DNA of 64,000 nucleotides from Paenibacillus psychroresistens (GCF_009728935.1 NZ_CP034235.1:6151501-6215500), one strand, 5' to 3'; positions 26,651 to 35,578 are shown, numbered from the stretch's first letter. Notes: generated by a model from the letters alone, not told the origin. Made by a program: numbers and translations.

Positions 26651-27583
26651 ATGCTGATTTATAATTCAACGAATCAAAAGATAACCGAAGAAGATGTCCG
26701 TGCCCCACTAGAAGCTGAGGTTGTGTGGATTCGCATGCTTAAACCATCACCTGAGGAAGTTAAGCATGTATTGGGTGAAACTTTTAAGTGTCATCCTTTG
26801 CTTGTTGAAGATTGTATTAATATGAAGCAACGTCCTAAGATGGACCGCTACAAGAATCAAACATATCTCAGCTTTTATGCGGTACATCCTAAGAATATGA
26901 CGCCAATTGAGATGGCGATTGTGATTGGGAAGAATTATCTCATCACAATTTACTATGAAGAAATTACTTTTCTTGATGAGCTTCATCAGGAGTTCCAGCA
27001 GTTTGACAATAGAATGGACAATTCTGGTGCCATTCTCTACCATCTTTTAGATCGCTGTGTGGATGAATATACGCTGCTAGTGGACCATGTCGAGGATAAA
27101 GTCGATAAAATGGAACGCGGTATTTTTCGGAACCCTTATATTCGGATTGCCAAGGATATTTTTCATTTGAAGCGTTTGTTGCACCAGGTTCGTCGTTATA
27201 TGGCTGAGGAGAAAATTATTATGGGCGCCATCTGTCATCAAAACCTGCCTTTTATGAGCAATGAAGCGGATGTCTATTTTATTGATATTTATGATCATAT
27301 TTCACGCGTTGTCGACTCTTTGGACTCTTACAGGGAATCCTTAACAGGCCTTTTGGAGCTGCAGATGGGGATGAAGTCTGATCGGATGAATGAGATTATG
27401 AAAACGTTGACGATCATTAGCTCGATTTTTTTACCGTTGACGTTTATTGTTGGGCTTTATGGGATGAATTTTCGAGTCATGCCTGAGCTTGATTGGGCAT
27501 ACAGCTATCCGATTGTTATCTGTGTAATGTTTGTGATTACAGCGCTCATGGTAATTTATTATAAACGCAAAAAGTGGATGTAA
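26651..27583 (+). CDS. corA: CorA family Mg2+ transporter
   Basis: 310 aa divalent-cation channel of the membrane. A large cytoplasmic N-terminal domain precedes two C-terminal membrane helices. The signature GMN sits in LYGMNF at the end of TM1, with the basic tail YYKRKKWM. I use the ATG at 26651, shortly after GGTGGGATCC; the open frame extends 15 codons further without a good site. It lies between two tRNA groups that run on the opposite strand. Confidence 0.92.
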   Translation: MLIYNSTNQKITEEDVRAPLEAEVVWIRMLKPSPEEVKHVLGETFKCHPLLVEDCINMKQRPKMDRYKNQTYLSFYAVHPKNMTPIEMAIVIGKNYLITIYYEEITFLDELHQEFQQFDNRMDNSGAILYHLLDRCVDEYTLLVDHVEDKVDKMERGIFRNPYIRIAKDIFHLKRLLHQVRRYMAEEKIIMGAICHQNLPFMSNEADVYFIDIYDHISRVVDSLDSYRESLTGLLELQMGMKSDRMNEIMKTLTIISSIFLPLTFIVGLYGMNFRVMPELDWAYSYPIVICVMFVITALMVIYYKRKKWM

Positions 27584-27587
27584 GCAA

Positions 27588-27684
27588 GGATAAACGGCTA
27601 CGCCATCCTTCCGAAGGAAGATGGTGTGTTTGTCCGGAATTATAAGAAAGTATAAGTAAAAAAACTTATACTTTCTTATAATTC
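27588..27684. repeat. Bipartite palindromic repeat element, copy 2
   Basis: Begins 5 bases after the corA stop. Hairpin 1 has the shared core and inner stem CCATCCTTCC/GGAAGATGG; hairpin 2 is a perfect 21-bp stem (27637-27657 with 27664-27684) with a 6-base loop. Same layout as 4735-4860. It could also act as the corA transcript end. Confidence 0.7.
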
Positions 27685-27687
27685 AAC

Positions 27688-27724
27688 AAAAAACCGCAGC
27701 TGCCGAGGCAACTAGCGGTTTTTG
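27688..27724. terminator. Bidirectional terminator between corA and tRNA-Ser
   Basis: Stem AAACCGC/GCGGTTT with T-rich tracts on both sides, placed to stop corA from the left and the Asn-Ser tRNA transcript from the right. Confidence 0.75.
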
Positions 27725-27737
27725 TTTGGTGCTAGAA

Positions 27738-27825
27738 CGGAGAGAGAGGGATTCGAACCCTCGCACGCATTACACGACTACTCCCTTAGCAGAGGAGCCC
27801 CTTATAGCCACTTGGGTATCTCTCC
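27738..27825 (-). tRNA. tRNA-Ser (GCT)
   Basis: About 88 bases with a long variable arm. Acceptor GGAGAGA/TCTCTCC, anticodon stem CTCCT/GGGAG around CTGCTAA giving GCT, T arm GAGGGTTCGAATCCCTC. No CCA encoded. Confidence 0.94.
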
Positions 27826-27834
27826 AAAAGTTAA

Positions 27835-27910
27835 TGGCTCCCCGAGCAGGACTCGAACCTGCGACAACTCGATTAACAGTCGAGTGCTCTACCAACTGAG
27901 CTATCAGGGA
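27835..27910 (-). tRNA. tRNA-Asn (GTT)
   Basis: 76 bases with encoded CCA. Anticodon stem CTCGA/TCGAG with loop CTGTTAA giving GTT, T arm GCAGGTTCGAGTCCTGC. First tRNA of the Asn-Ser transcript. Confidence 0.95.
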
Positions 27911-27924
27911 AAATGACACTTTAA

Positions 27925-27953
27925 AATTTATCATGATTTTTGGTTGAAGTCAA
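27925..27953 (-). promoter_or_regulatory. Sigma-A promoter for tRNA Asn-Ser
   Basis: Minus-strand -35 TTGACT (27948-27953), 17-bp spacer, -10 TAAATT (27925-27930), right after the sprT stop codon and 15 bases before tRNA-Asn. Confidence 0.55.
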
Positions 27954-27955
27954 GG

Positions 27956-28432
27956 TTAAGTCACTTGCTTGACAAGTACAATCTGAAATAGCTTTAATTT
28001 CCCCCGACATTTTCCACACGCGTATTTAGAAGGATTGACTTTACGCTTACGTAAATACTCCATTTCGCAGCTTGTACAAAGCAATTTATAACGATAGGGC
28101 TCCTTGCGTTTAGGGATCGGCAATGCACTGCAAAACCTTGTTCCACCCACCTGCTTCAACAATTGTTTGAAATCTGCATCACGATGCTGATAGCCGCGAC
28201 GTGCCAAATGCAAATGATAATGGCATAATTCATGTTTAATTATTTTTTCAACTTCTTCCGTTCCATGCAGCTCTAATTGCAAACTACTAATTTCAATATT
28301 ATGAGATTTGGTAAAATAACGCCCCCCGGTCGTACGCAAACGGCTATTAAATGAAGCTATATGCTTAAAAGGCACACCGAAGGATGTTAATGAAATATGC
28401 TCGATCCACTGCTGCAGCTGCTTATTCTCCAT
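27956..28432 (-). CDS. SprT-like zinc metalloprotease-fold protein
   Basis: 158 aa. Zinc-binding HELCH (H67, E68, H71) and a C-terminal zinc ribbon (CTSCEMEYL ... CGKCRGKL). Same family as Bacillus YdcK; eukaryotic relatives act on DNA-protein crosslinks, while the bacterial role is unclear. Its position next to a tRNA cluster and cmpA/tex matches the ydcK neighbourhood in Bacillus. Confidence 0.88.
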   Translation of the reverse strand: MENKQLQQWIEHISLTSFGVPFKHIASFNSRLRTTGGRYFTKSHNIEISSLQLELHGTEEVEKIIKHELCHYHLHLARRGYQHRDADFKQLLKQVGGTRFCSALPIPKRKEPYRYKLLCTSCEMEYLRKRKVNPSKYACGKCRGKLKLFQIVLVKQVT

Positions 28433-28586
28433 GCTTATTCCCCTTAAGAATGAATGATCTCTACTTGAATTTGTACCCTACATTCGTTACACTGTCAAGT
28501 AGGAATGTCCCATCAAAGGACATTATGAATTTTAAATATTACGGCAATCTATTATATTTTAAACGATAAAGGGGAATGCTTCTACT

Positions 28587-28946
28587 ATGGCTAAAATGAG
28601 ATACGGTATGCTTCAATTGGGCGATGTTTTGGAATTTGTGGAGATGCCTGCTACCCATATGTATCAGCTGACTGCATTAAATCGCAGACTACATAAAGAA
28701 ATTGCGAAATTCACCGCAGGTAACATCCCCAAGCTCCCTGTAATGACGATTGAGTGCGACAATTTAGATATCATGGACGATCGCTTTCCGATTTGGAACG
28801 GTTTGGATTACATTAATCATTTGGAGCAAAAATTTGCTTCTATTACGGAGACGGAATATCCGTTAATCTCACTTTTGACGGAAATTCGCGCTTTGCAAGC
28901 ACAGTTGGAGCAGTGGTATGAGGAAGAAGCAGAAGGATTGGTTTAG
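28587..28946 (+). CDS. Conserved hypothetical protein
   Basis: 119 aa, acidic, no signal peptide, membrane segment or recognised domain. The C-terminal third looks helical (LLTEIRALQAQLEQWYEEEAE). ATG with AAAGGGG about 12 bases upstream. Between sprT and cmpA; good codon pattern and spacing argue for a real gene, but I assign no function. Confidence 0.65.
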   Translation: MAKMRYGMLQLGDVLEFVEMPATHMYQLTALNRRLHKEIAKFTAGNIPKLPVMTIECDNLDIMDDRFPIWNGLDYINHLEQKFASITETEYPLISLLTEIRALQAQLEQWYEEEAEGLV

Positions 28947-29048
28947 TTGCAATAGCTTAGATTATAGCTAAAATAGTCACATCCGCCCTGTTAAGCTCAT
29001 ATGCTGTGGAAAAGCAACGGATCTTGGATCCGAAAGGGGCTGACACCT

Positions 29049-29198
29049 ATGCCACAATGGCTATGCAATCAGTTATCACGCGCTTACCAGACTAAAAACC
29101 TGAGACAGGTTCGTTTATTAAACGAATGCTGGTTCTTTTATTGCACCCGATATCGTGAGGAATTAGAAACAAATTTGTCTGAGCAGGGAAGTATGTAA
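29049..29198 (+). CDS. cmpA: Cortex morphogenetic protein CmpA
   Basis: 49 aa starting MPQWLCNQLSRAYQ and containing LLNECWFFYCTRY, which matches Bacillus CmpA (MPNWLKKQMQ..., LLNQCW.FYRKK). CmpA is a short spore-coat/cortex quality-control factor that helps degrade SpoIVA with ClpXP. The protein is about 12 residues longer at the C-terminus than the Bacillus form. I chose the ATG at 29049, after AAAGGGG. Located between sprT and tex as in Bacillus. Marks the organism as a spore former. Confidence 0.8.
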   Translation: MPQWLCNQLSRAYQTKNLRQVRLLNECWFFYCTRYREELETNLSEQGSM

Positions 29199-29208
29199 TA
29201 GTTAGTGA

Positions 29209-29233
29209 AACCGTCCTAAAAGGGGCGGTTTTT
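29209..29233 (+). terminator. Terminator after cmpA
   Basis: AACCGTCCT/AGGGGCGGTT stem (with G-U pairs) followed by TTTTT, 11 bases after the cmpA stop. Confidence 0.7.
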
Positions 29234-29258
29234 ATATGCTAATGAGTGGCAAGTTATC

Positions 29259-29484
29259 TGAAGCAATAAGAAATATCGTTACAAAAGCTAGTTAGTTTGA
29301 GTGACGGGTTGTAGCGATATTATTTAGTGTTAGGGCAGCTTAAGGTGAAAAAAGTAAGCTACAGGGTGCCTTGAAACAATATAAAATATAGTTACAGAAG
29401 CAAATTAGTTTAGTAAAAAGCCGTAGCAATAATATTTATTGTTAGGGCAGCTTTAAGTGGAAAAAGTTAGCTAGGAAATGCTGA
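29259..29484. repeat. Imperfect tandem duplication, unit about 112 bp
   Basis: Two head-to-tail copies start at 29259 and 29372. They share blocks such as GTTAGGGCAGCTT (29329 and 29441), GAA.CAATA, AAATAT.GTTACA and GTGRAAAAAGT. Each copy has an internal inverted repeat (in copy 1 AATATCGTTACA with TGTAGCGATATT). No coding potential. Confidence 0.75.
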
Positions 29485-29522
29485 AAAGCAGCCTTCACCG
29501 TGAGGTGTTGACTGCTTTTTGT
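29484..29522 (-). terminator. Terminator of tex
   Basis: Hairpin AAAAGCAG..CACC/GGTG..CTGCTTTT about 25 bases beyond the tex stop, T-rich on both sides, so it may work in both directions. Confidence 0.55.
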
Positions 29523-29545
29523 AATCCACTTGGCATTCCAAGTGG

Positions 29546-31855
29546 TTATTGTGTTTTCATTGTTAGGCTTACGCGGCCTTTTTTCATGTCTACTTCAAGG
29601 ACGCGGACGGTTACAGTATCTCCAATGGAGACAACGTCCATCGGCCGTTTCACGAAGCTGTCGCTGAGCTGCGAGATGTGGACGAGACCATCGTTCTTGA
29701 TGCCGATGTCCACGAAGGCGCCGAAGTCAATGACATTGCGCACGGTGCCATGCAGTTCCATGCCCGCTACGAGGTCCTCGATCTTCAGCACGTCGGTGCG
29801 GAAGATCGGTAAGGGCGTCGACTCGCGCGGGTCGCGTCCAGGCCGCTGAAGGCTGTCCACGATGTCCCGCAACGTCGGGACACCCACGCCAAGCTTCGGC
29901 GCGAGGGCTTCAGGCTCAAGCAGCTGCAGCGTTTCACGCAGCGGCTGTGAGCCGAGCTGGCGCAGTTCCAGGCGGAGCTCCTGGAACAAAGCATCGACCA
30001 CCCCGTAGGACTCGGGGTGGATAGGAGTGCCGTCCAGCGGGTTCTCACCCCCGCTGATCCGCATGAAGCCTACGCATTGCTCGTAGGCTTTAGCCCCCAA
30101 CCGCGCAACCTTCTGCAGCTGCTTGCGGTTAGTGAACTTACCGTGTTCCTCCCGGTAAGCAACGATGTTCTTCGCGATCGTGCCGTTCACTCCCGCGACG
30201 TGGGACAAAAGCGACGGCGACGCTGTATTCAGGTCGACGCCAACATGATTCACCGCCGACTCGACGACGCCGGTCAAGCTCTCTTCCAGACGTTTCTGCG
30301 TAACGTCATGCTGGTACTGCCCGACCCCGATGGACTTGGGGTCGATCTTCACAAGCTCCGCCAGCGGGTCCTGCATCCGCCTAGCGATCGAGATCGCACT
30401 GCGTTCCGACACATCCATGTCGGGGAACTCCGTTTGAGCCAGCTTCGAAGCCGAGTATACACTCGCCCCGGCTTCGCTCACAATAATATACTCGAGCTTG
30501 CGAGAGTGCCCTGTTCCTACTCCTGTTCCTACTCCTGTACCCGCCCCTGTTTCCTTCAGCGTCCCTGAATCCTTGACCTCTTTAATCAGCTCAGCAATAA
30601 ACTGCTCGGTCTCGCGAGAAGCTGTTCCATTGCCAATTACAATCAATTCAACGCGATATTGACTGATCATTTGCTTGATCTTTGCTTTGGCTTCCGTAAT
30701 TTTGTTATTAGGTGGGGTTGGGTACGTAACTGCAATTTCCAGCACCTTACCGGTATCATCGACAACAGCAAGCTTACAGCCTGTCCGGAATGCGGGATCG
30801 ACGCCAAGTACAATTTTACCTTTTACCGGAGGCTGCAGCAGTAAAGCACGCAGATTCTCCGCAAAAATTCGAATCGCATGCTCCTCGGCTTTATCCGTCA
30901 ATTCCCCACGGACCTCACGGTCAATAGATGGTGCAAGCAAACGTTTATAGGCATCTTCAATAATAAGCGTTAGGGTTGACTTAACAATCGATTCACCGCG
31001 AATATAATGACGCCCGATGAAATCATGGATTTTATCATTCGTCACATCCAAAGCTACCTTGATCACTTCTTCTCTTTCCGCACGATTAATCGCTAAAGTA
31101 CGATGTGGAGGCAGGCGTTTAACCGGCTCTTGGTAAGCATAGTACATTTCATAAACGGATTCTAACTGCTTGTCCTTAGCTTCTGTTCTTACTACACCAT
31201 TATCATGGGTATAACGACGAATCCACGCACGCATTTTAGCATCGTCTGCAATTTGCTCAGCAATAATATCCATCGCTCCTTGCAGTGCCGCTTCAGGGGT
31301 TGGTACATCTTTAGCTTCATCTACATATTTACCCGCTTCAGCTAGCACATTCCCTTGTTTCGGTTGGGTCATAACCCAAGCAGCTAAAGGCTCTAAGCCG
31401 CGTTCTTTGGCTACGCTTGCCCGTGTTTTGCGTTTTTGACGGAACGGACGATATAAATCCTCCAGCTCTTGCAGCTTACCCGCTTGTTCAATAGCAGCCT
31501 GAAGCTCCGGAGTTAGCTTGCCTTGTTCATCTATTAATCGAATGACCTCAAGCTTGCGTTCTTCGAGGTTTCGCAGATACTGCAGTCTTTCTTCAATCGC
31601 GCGCAGCTCATTCTCATCCAGCTCGCCTGTCATTTCCTTACGATACCGAGCTATAAAAGGAATGGTATTCCCTTCGTCCAACAAATCCATGGTTGTTTTA
31701 ACTTTAGCTTGCGGCAATTGGAGCTCTGCAGATATTTGCTTTAAGATGCGCCCCTGCGTCTGTGCTTTTTGTGCTGCTGTCTGGACAATTTTCGTTTTTC
31801 CCTCTGATGCTTCTCTTGCATCCAAAACCTTATCTTCTTTTTCCATGCTTCCCAT
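29546..31855 (-). CDS. tex: Tex family RNA-binding transcription accessory protein
   Basis: 769 aa. Tex N-terminal domain (about 30-220), YqgF/RNase H-like core with VLGVDPAFRTGCKLAVVD, then SEAGASVYSASKLA, helix-hairpin-helix region (GVDLNTASPSLLSHV) and a C-terminal S1 RNA-binding domain (GTVRNVIDFGAFVDIGI). Two oddities. A Gly-Thr-Val repeat (TGAGTGVGTGVGTG) made by 12-bp direct repeats at 30510-30549 sits in the YqgF part, where relatives have a short loop. The DNA from the 3' end up to about 30480 is visibly much richer in G and C than the 5' half. Position between cmpA and the ndoA/alr block matches ydcI of Bacillus. Confidence 0.93.
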   Translation of the reverse strand: MGSMEKEDKVLDAREASEGKTKIVQTAAQKAQTQGRILKQISAELQLPQAKVKTTMDLLDEGNTIPFIARYRKEMTGELDENELRAIEERLQYLRNLEERKLEVIRLIDEQGKLTPELQAAIEQAGKLQELEDLYRPFRQKRKTRASVAKERGLEPLAAWVMTQPKQGNVLAEAGKYVDEAKDVPTPEAALQGAMDIIAEQIADDAKMRAWIRRYTHDNGVVRTEAKDKQLESVYEMYYAYQEPVKRLPPHRTLAINRAEREEVIKVALDVTNDKIHDFIGRHYIRGESIVKSTLTLIIEDAYKRLLAPSIDREVRGELTDKAEEHAIRIFAENLRALLLQPPVKGKIVLGVDPAFRTGCKLAVVDDTGKVLEIAVTYPTPPNNKITEAKAKIKQMISQYRVELIVIGNGTASRETEQFIAELIKEVKDSGTLKETGAGTGVGTGVGTGHSRKLEYIIVSEAGASVYSASKLAQTEFPDMDVSERSAISIARRMQDPLAELVKIDPKSIGVGQYQHDVTQKRLEESLTGVVESAVNHVGVDLNTASPSLLSHVAGVNGTIAKNIVAYREEHGKFTNRKQLQKVARLGAKAYEQCVGFMRISGGENPLDGTPIHPESYGVVDALFQELRLELRQLGSQPLRETLQLLEPEALAPKLGVGVPTLRDIVDSLQRPGRDPRESTPLPIFRTDVLKIEDLVAGMELHGTVRNVIDFGAFVDIGIKNDGLVHISQLSDSFVKRPMDVVSIGDTVTVRVLEVDMKKGRVSLTMKTQ

Positions 31856-31943
31856 CCTTTATGTATACGATTAATAGGCAACATGTTGTCCGTTAACTGT
31901 ATTATTCTTGATTTTTCGTCCATTTCCAAGCCTCTTTACAGCC

Positions 31944-31971
31944 AAAAAACGAGGGAACCAAACCGCCCTCG
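31944..31971 (-). terminator. Terminator of the alr-ndoAI-ndoA block
   Basis: CGAGGG/CCCTCG stem followed on the minus strand by TTTTTT, about 60 bases after the ndoA stop. Confidence 0.75.
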
Positions 31972-32030
31972 CTTCATTTTATTCTCTAGAGTTGGTTTTT
32001 CATTATTAATCTTTAGGGTTGGTTTTGCAG

Positions 32031-32381
32031 TTAAAAATCAATCAAGCCCACACTAATTTGTAAGCCTTCATCTACCTTACGCATCGTTTCATCATCGAGA
32101 TGAGTAATTTTATCCGTTAAGCGTTGTTTATCGATGGTTCTAATTTGTTCCAGCAGAATAACGGAATCACGATCAAAGCCATGTGTTTCTGCATCAATTT
32201 CCACATGTGTAGGCAGCTTTGCTTTTTGAATTTGTGCCGTAATTGCGGCAATAATTACAGTAGGGCTGAAGCGATTTCCAATATCATTCTGAATAATCAA
32301 TACCGGTCGAACGCCTCCTTGCTCAGAACCGACCACAGGAGACAACTCTGCAAAAAACACATCGCCACGTTTAACAATCAA
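32031..32381 (-). CDS. ndoA: EndoA/MazF-type mRNA interferase toxin
   Basis: 116 aa, very close to Bacillus NdoA: MIVKRGDVFFAELSPVVGSEQGG, and GNRFSPTVIIAAITAQIQKAKLPTHVE are the family signatures. It cuts mRNA at specific short sites and is neutralised by the adjacent antitoxin. Three bases separate it from the antitoxin gene. Confidence 0.95.
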   Translation of the reverse strand: MIVKRGDVFFAELSPVVGSEQGGVRPVLIIQNDIGNRFSPTVIIAAITAQIQKAKLPTHVEIDAETHGFDRDSVILLEQIRTIDKQRLTDKITHLDDETMRKVDEGLQISVGLIDF

Positions 32382-32384
32382 TGT

Positions 32385-32663
32385 CTACACCCCGCTAACT
32401 AAACGGTTCACAGTGCTTCCAGCGTCTTCCTCAGCTTGAAATGCTTCCAAAGCAATGTGTAAATTGATTTTGGCCATTTCCATATAGCCGCGCTGCATGG
32501 ATTCACGGAGCACTCTTTTTTTACGTTCCATCAAATAAAGCTTCATAGCTTGCCGAATAAACTCACTGCGATTGGAGTTTTCTTTCTCTACAATCCCATC
32601 GACTTCTTGCAATAAATGGTCTGGTAGACTGATCATAATACGTTTTGTGTTTAGATTAGACAA
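32385..32663 (-). CDS. ndoAI: NdoAI/MazE-type ribbon-helix-helix antitoxin
   Basis: About 92 aa. N-terminal ribbon-helix-helix (KRIMISLPDHLLQEVDGIV, RSEFIRQAMKLY) and the toxin-binding RGYMEMAKINL. I prefer the TTG at 32663 (GGGGGTG about 8 bases upstream) over earlier TTG/GTG codons up to 32678. The order alr-ndoAI-ndoA is conserved in Bacillales. Confidence 0.92.
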   Translation of the reverse strand: MSNLNTKRIMISLPDHLLQEVDGIVEKENSNRSEFIRQAMKLYLMERKKRVLRESMQRGYMEMAKINLHIALEAFQAEEDAGSTVNRLVSGV

Positions 32664-32836
32664 CTTTCGCACCCCCAACTACGTTGCACAGCTACTATTA
32701 CCATTATGATGAAGATGAAGCATTTTTATACAGAGTTCAATATATGCATAGCGTATATCCAATATGTTATATTCTACATTCGTCTGCATAATCCTGCTTA
32801 ATTCGCAAAAAACTCTACAAGTAAATCATGGGATAC

Positions 32837-34015
32837 CTATATGCCATGGTGCTGCAATAAATTGACAGCATGGAAAACTTGACCTCCACGTATATAAACT
32901 CTTGGTACGCGATGTGAGATCATACAAGTGATTTCATAATTGATGGTGCCCAGCTGCACGGCCAACTCATCCGCAGTAATGCTGGAATTTCCTTGTCTCC
33001 CGAGCAGAACAACCTCATCCTCTAGCTGAACTCCGTCGACACTGCTTACATTAATCATACATTGATCCATGCAAATGGTCCCAACAATCGGCACTTTTTG
33101 CCCATGAATCAACGCTTGTGCCTTACTTGTCAGCATACGTGAAAAACCATCTGCATAACCAACGGGCAAAGTGGCAATCCACTCAGACTCAAGCTCTGTG
33201 CGATAGATGGTACCGTAGCTAATACCGGAGCCTTTAGGCAGCTCTTTCAGATGAACCACACCTGTTTTTAAGCTCATCACCGGTTGTAGATCTATACGTT
33301 CCTTATGAACCTCACCCGAAGGATAAAGCCCGTACATGCTGATACCTAACCGTACCATATTGTATGTTAACTCAGGGACATCAATTGCAGCTGCACTATT
33401 CCCCGCGTGGATATATTTAAAGCCAACCTTCTTTTTAGCAAAATATTGGACAACTCCATCAAACTTCTCATGCTGCTTGATCGTATACGTTTTATCTGCT
33501 TCATCCGCGCTGGCATAATGTGTAAAAATCCCTTCGACATTCACATAAGGCAAAGCCAAAGCTGCTTCTATAAAAGCGATCGCTTCCACTTCGTCATGAA
33601 GCCCTAGCCGACCCATTCCCGTATCCAGCTTGATGTGGATGTTCACGGGATACTCTTCACTGCTCAAAGCAGCCAATGCTCTAAGAATCGTTGGCTGATA
33701 TACATTTAAGGTTATGTTATATTCAATCGCCAGAGGAAGCCCCTGCTCCGAGGTATATCCCAGAACTAGAATCGGTGCGGTTATTCCTGCACGGCGAAGC
33801 TCTAAAGCCTCATCCAGAAATGCGACCGCCAAATATGCAGCACCGATCTCCATAACTTCTTTTGCTACTGCGACAGCACCATGTCCATATGCATCGGCTT
33901 TAACTACAGCCATAATCTCCACATTAACCGGAATCAGCTGACGAAAGGCGTGAAAATTATGCTGCAAAGCATCCAACGATATCTCAACCCAGGTGGGGCG
34001 GTAAAACGAATCCAC
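32837..34015 (-). CDS. alr: Alanine racemase
   Basis: 392 aa PLP enzyme making D-alanine for the cell wall. PLP lysine K39 in VVKADAYGHG, the conserved ISYGTIY stretch with the second catalytic Tyr, and VGYADGFSR. Start is a GTG with GAAGGTGAA seven bases upstream. Confidence 0.95.
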   Translation of the reverse strand: MDSFYRPTWVEISLDALQHNFHAFRQLIPVNVEIMAVVKADAYGHGAVAVAKEVMEIGAAYLAVAFLDEALELRRAGITAPILVLGYTSEQGLPLAIEYNITLNVYQPTILRALAALSSEEYPVNIHIKLDTGMGRLGLHDEVEAIAFIEAALALPYVNVEGIFTHYASADEADKTYTIKQHEKFDGVVQYFAKKKVGFKYIHAGNSAAAIDVPELTYNMVRLGISMYGLYPSGEVHKERIDLQPVMSLKTGVVHLKELPKGSGISYGTIYRTELESEWIATLPVGYADGFSRMLTSKAQALIHGQKVPIVGTICMDQCMINVSSVDGVQLEDEVVLLGRQGNSSITADELAVQLGTINYEITCMISHRVPRVYIRGGQVFHAVNLLQHHGI

Positions 34016-34153
34016 TTACATTCACCTTCTTCTAAAACGGAGAAGGGACTAAAGTCTATAATCCGACTCTAGCTCCCTTTATCAGCTTTGATTGCATTCT
34101 CTAATCATTAAACCTATGTTAATCGGTTCTCCGAAGGCTGTCAATGCTCCGAA

Positions 34154-35473
34154 TTACTTGCTGCTTTGTCCTTCGAATGCCATAGCAACTTTAATCATTT
34201 CTTCCTCTGGCAAATCGCTGGAAGATAATTTAAATTCCATACCATTCTGTAACCATTGCAGGGATTTCATCTCATCCCCCGTAATAACGGCCAAAGTGAA
34301 ACCAAGATCAACAATGTCTCCATTAAGTACAGTAGCCATTGCTTCTTCAACCTGAGGTTTGGATTCGACGATTGAATAGTTATAATCACCAGCGTAGCGC
34401 ATCAATATCGCTTTAGTACCTCCAAGTGTTATTTCGGCAATATCTACCTGTTTAACACCTAATGGGGTGTAGCTTGGATCAATAGCTCCAAATGTCAGCT
34501 TCTCTTCTTGAGGATTTGCCGGGTTTACTGGTTCTGCTGGGTTTACTACAGGTTCAGTAATTGGGGTATCTGTTTCCCCAACAGCTTTATCATCCGGACT
34601 TTTCTTACCATCTACTGGGGTGCCTGAAAGTGCAGCGTCTTCTACATCTTCTGCATTTTCTACTATCGTTGCTCCTGTTACGGGATCGATTGTACCTGAA
34701 ACTGCTTTATCTTCGGGAGCTACAGTGCCAACTGTTGCTTTATCAACCTCTGGCTTTATCAGATCTTTAATGGTTGGATCCACGTTCCCAGTAGCTTTTT
34801 CCTGATCTAAAGGTAGAATGTTCATGTTTCCTGCTGTCATATTTCGCTTCATATCAAAAGAATCCTTATCAAACTTCTTGCCAAATTCAAATTGCTTAAA
34901 GTCGACAATAACCTTGACATTCGCATTAGCATCGGATACTTCGACGTGCTGTGGTGCATAATTCTTTTTATTCAACCAAATTCTTTGCCTTGCTAAGTTG
35001 GATGCATTCTGGTAATTGGCTGTCACATCGAACACATACGCTCCATTGTCTACAGTAAATTGACGCGCTTTATCATCGACAATGCTTTGTACCAAGGATT
35101 GATACAGATAAACCTGTCCTTGCCTTTCGGGCCAATCGCTTTTAAAGCGAAAGCTTTTGTTCAAATGCGGCGTCAAAACGAACACTCCTTCATCGTTGCG
35201 CAAAACAATTTGGGAAATGTCTTTTTTCTCATTGACCAGTGAGATTCTGTAATAATTCTTGCTCTTGTACCACACTTCCACTTGATAATCCTGCGGCTCC
35301 TGCCCCGTCTGCAATGTCATGGTTCCGCTAGCTTGATAGCTGTCCATTTTGCCAACTAACTGATCCAAGTCATTCACCACAGAACCTGCATCCTTCTTGC
35401 CGCATCCTGCCAAAACCATTGTTACTCCTACTACGAGGGCTATAATCCATGTGATCCGGCGCATTCCCCTCAT
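34154..35473 (-). CDS. LolA-like lipoprotein, YdcC type, with a low-complexity insert
   Basis: 439 aa. Lipoprotein signal with lipobox LAGC (VTMVLAGCGKKD), an N-terminal LolA-like beta fold (VVNDLDQLVGKMDSYQASG, MTLQTGQEPQDYQVEVWYKS) and a C-terminal half with GFTLAVITGDE that completes the fold. Between them lies a stretch of about 110 residues rich in Pro, Thr, Val, Asp (KAVSGTIDPVTG, EPVVNPAEPVNPANP) made of near-repeats. Bacillus YdcC, a sporulation lipoprotein next to alr, is shorter and lacks it. Confidence 0.85.
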   Translation of the reverse strand: MRGMRRITWIIALVVGVTMVLAGCGKKDAGSVVNDLDQLVGKMDSYQASGTMTLQTGQEPQDYQVEVWYKSKNYYRISLVNEKKDISQIVLRNDEGVFVLTPHLNKSFRFKSDWPERQGQVYLYQSLVQSIVDDKARQFTVDNGAYVFDVTANYQNASNLARQRIWLNKKNYAPQHVEVSDANANVKVIVDFKQFEFGKKFDKDSFDMKRNMTAGNMNILPLDQEKATGNVDPTIKDLIKPEVDKATVGTVAPEDKAVSGTIDPVTGATIVENAEDVEDAALSGTPVDGKKSPDDKAVGETDTPITEPVVNPAEPVNPANPQEEKLTFGAIDPSYTPLGVKQVDIAEITLGGTKAILMRYAGDYNYSIVESKPQVEEAMATVLNGDIVDLGFTLAVITGDEMKSLQWLQNGMEFKLSSSDLPEEEMIKVAMAFEGQSSK

Positions 35474-35578
35474 CCCCTCTTCCCAGTTAAATTAAAGTCT
35501 TGTACATGTCTATGAGGGGACTTGGACATTTATGCAGACTAGCATGACAAGCTGAGAAAGAATTCTGACAAGAGTTTA

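Noticed and set aside
27722..27916. 64-codon plus-strand frame
   Set aside because: Runs antisense through tRNA-Ser and tRNA-Asn.
30017..30568. 183-codon plus-strand frame
   Set aside because: Shadow of the GC-rich part of tex on the other strand.
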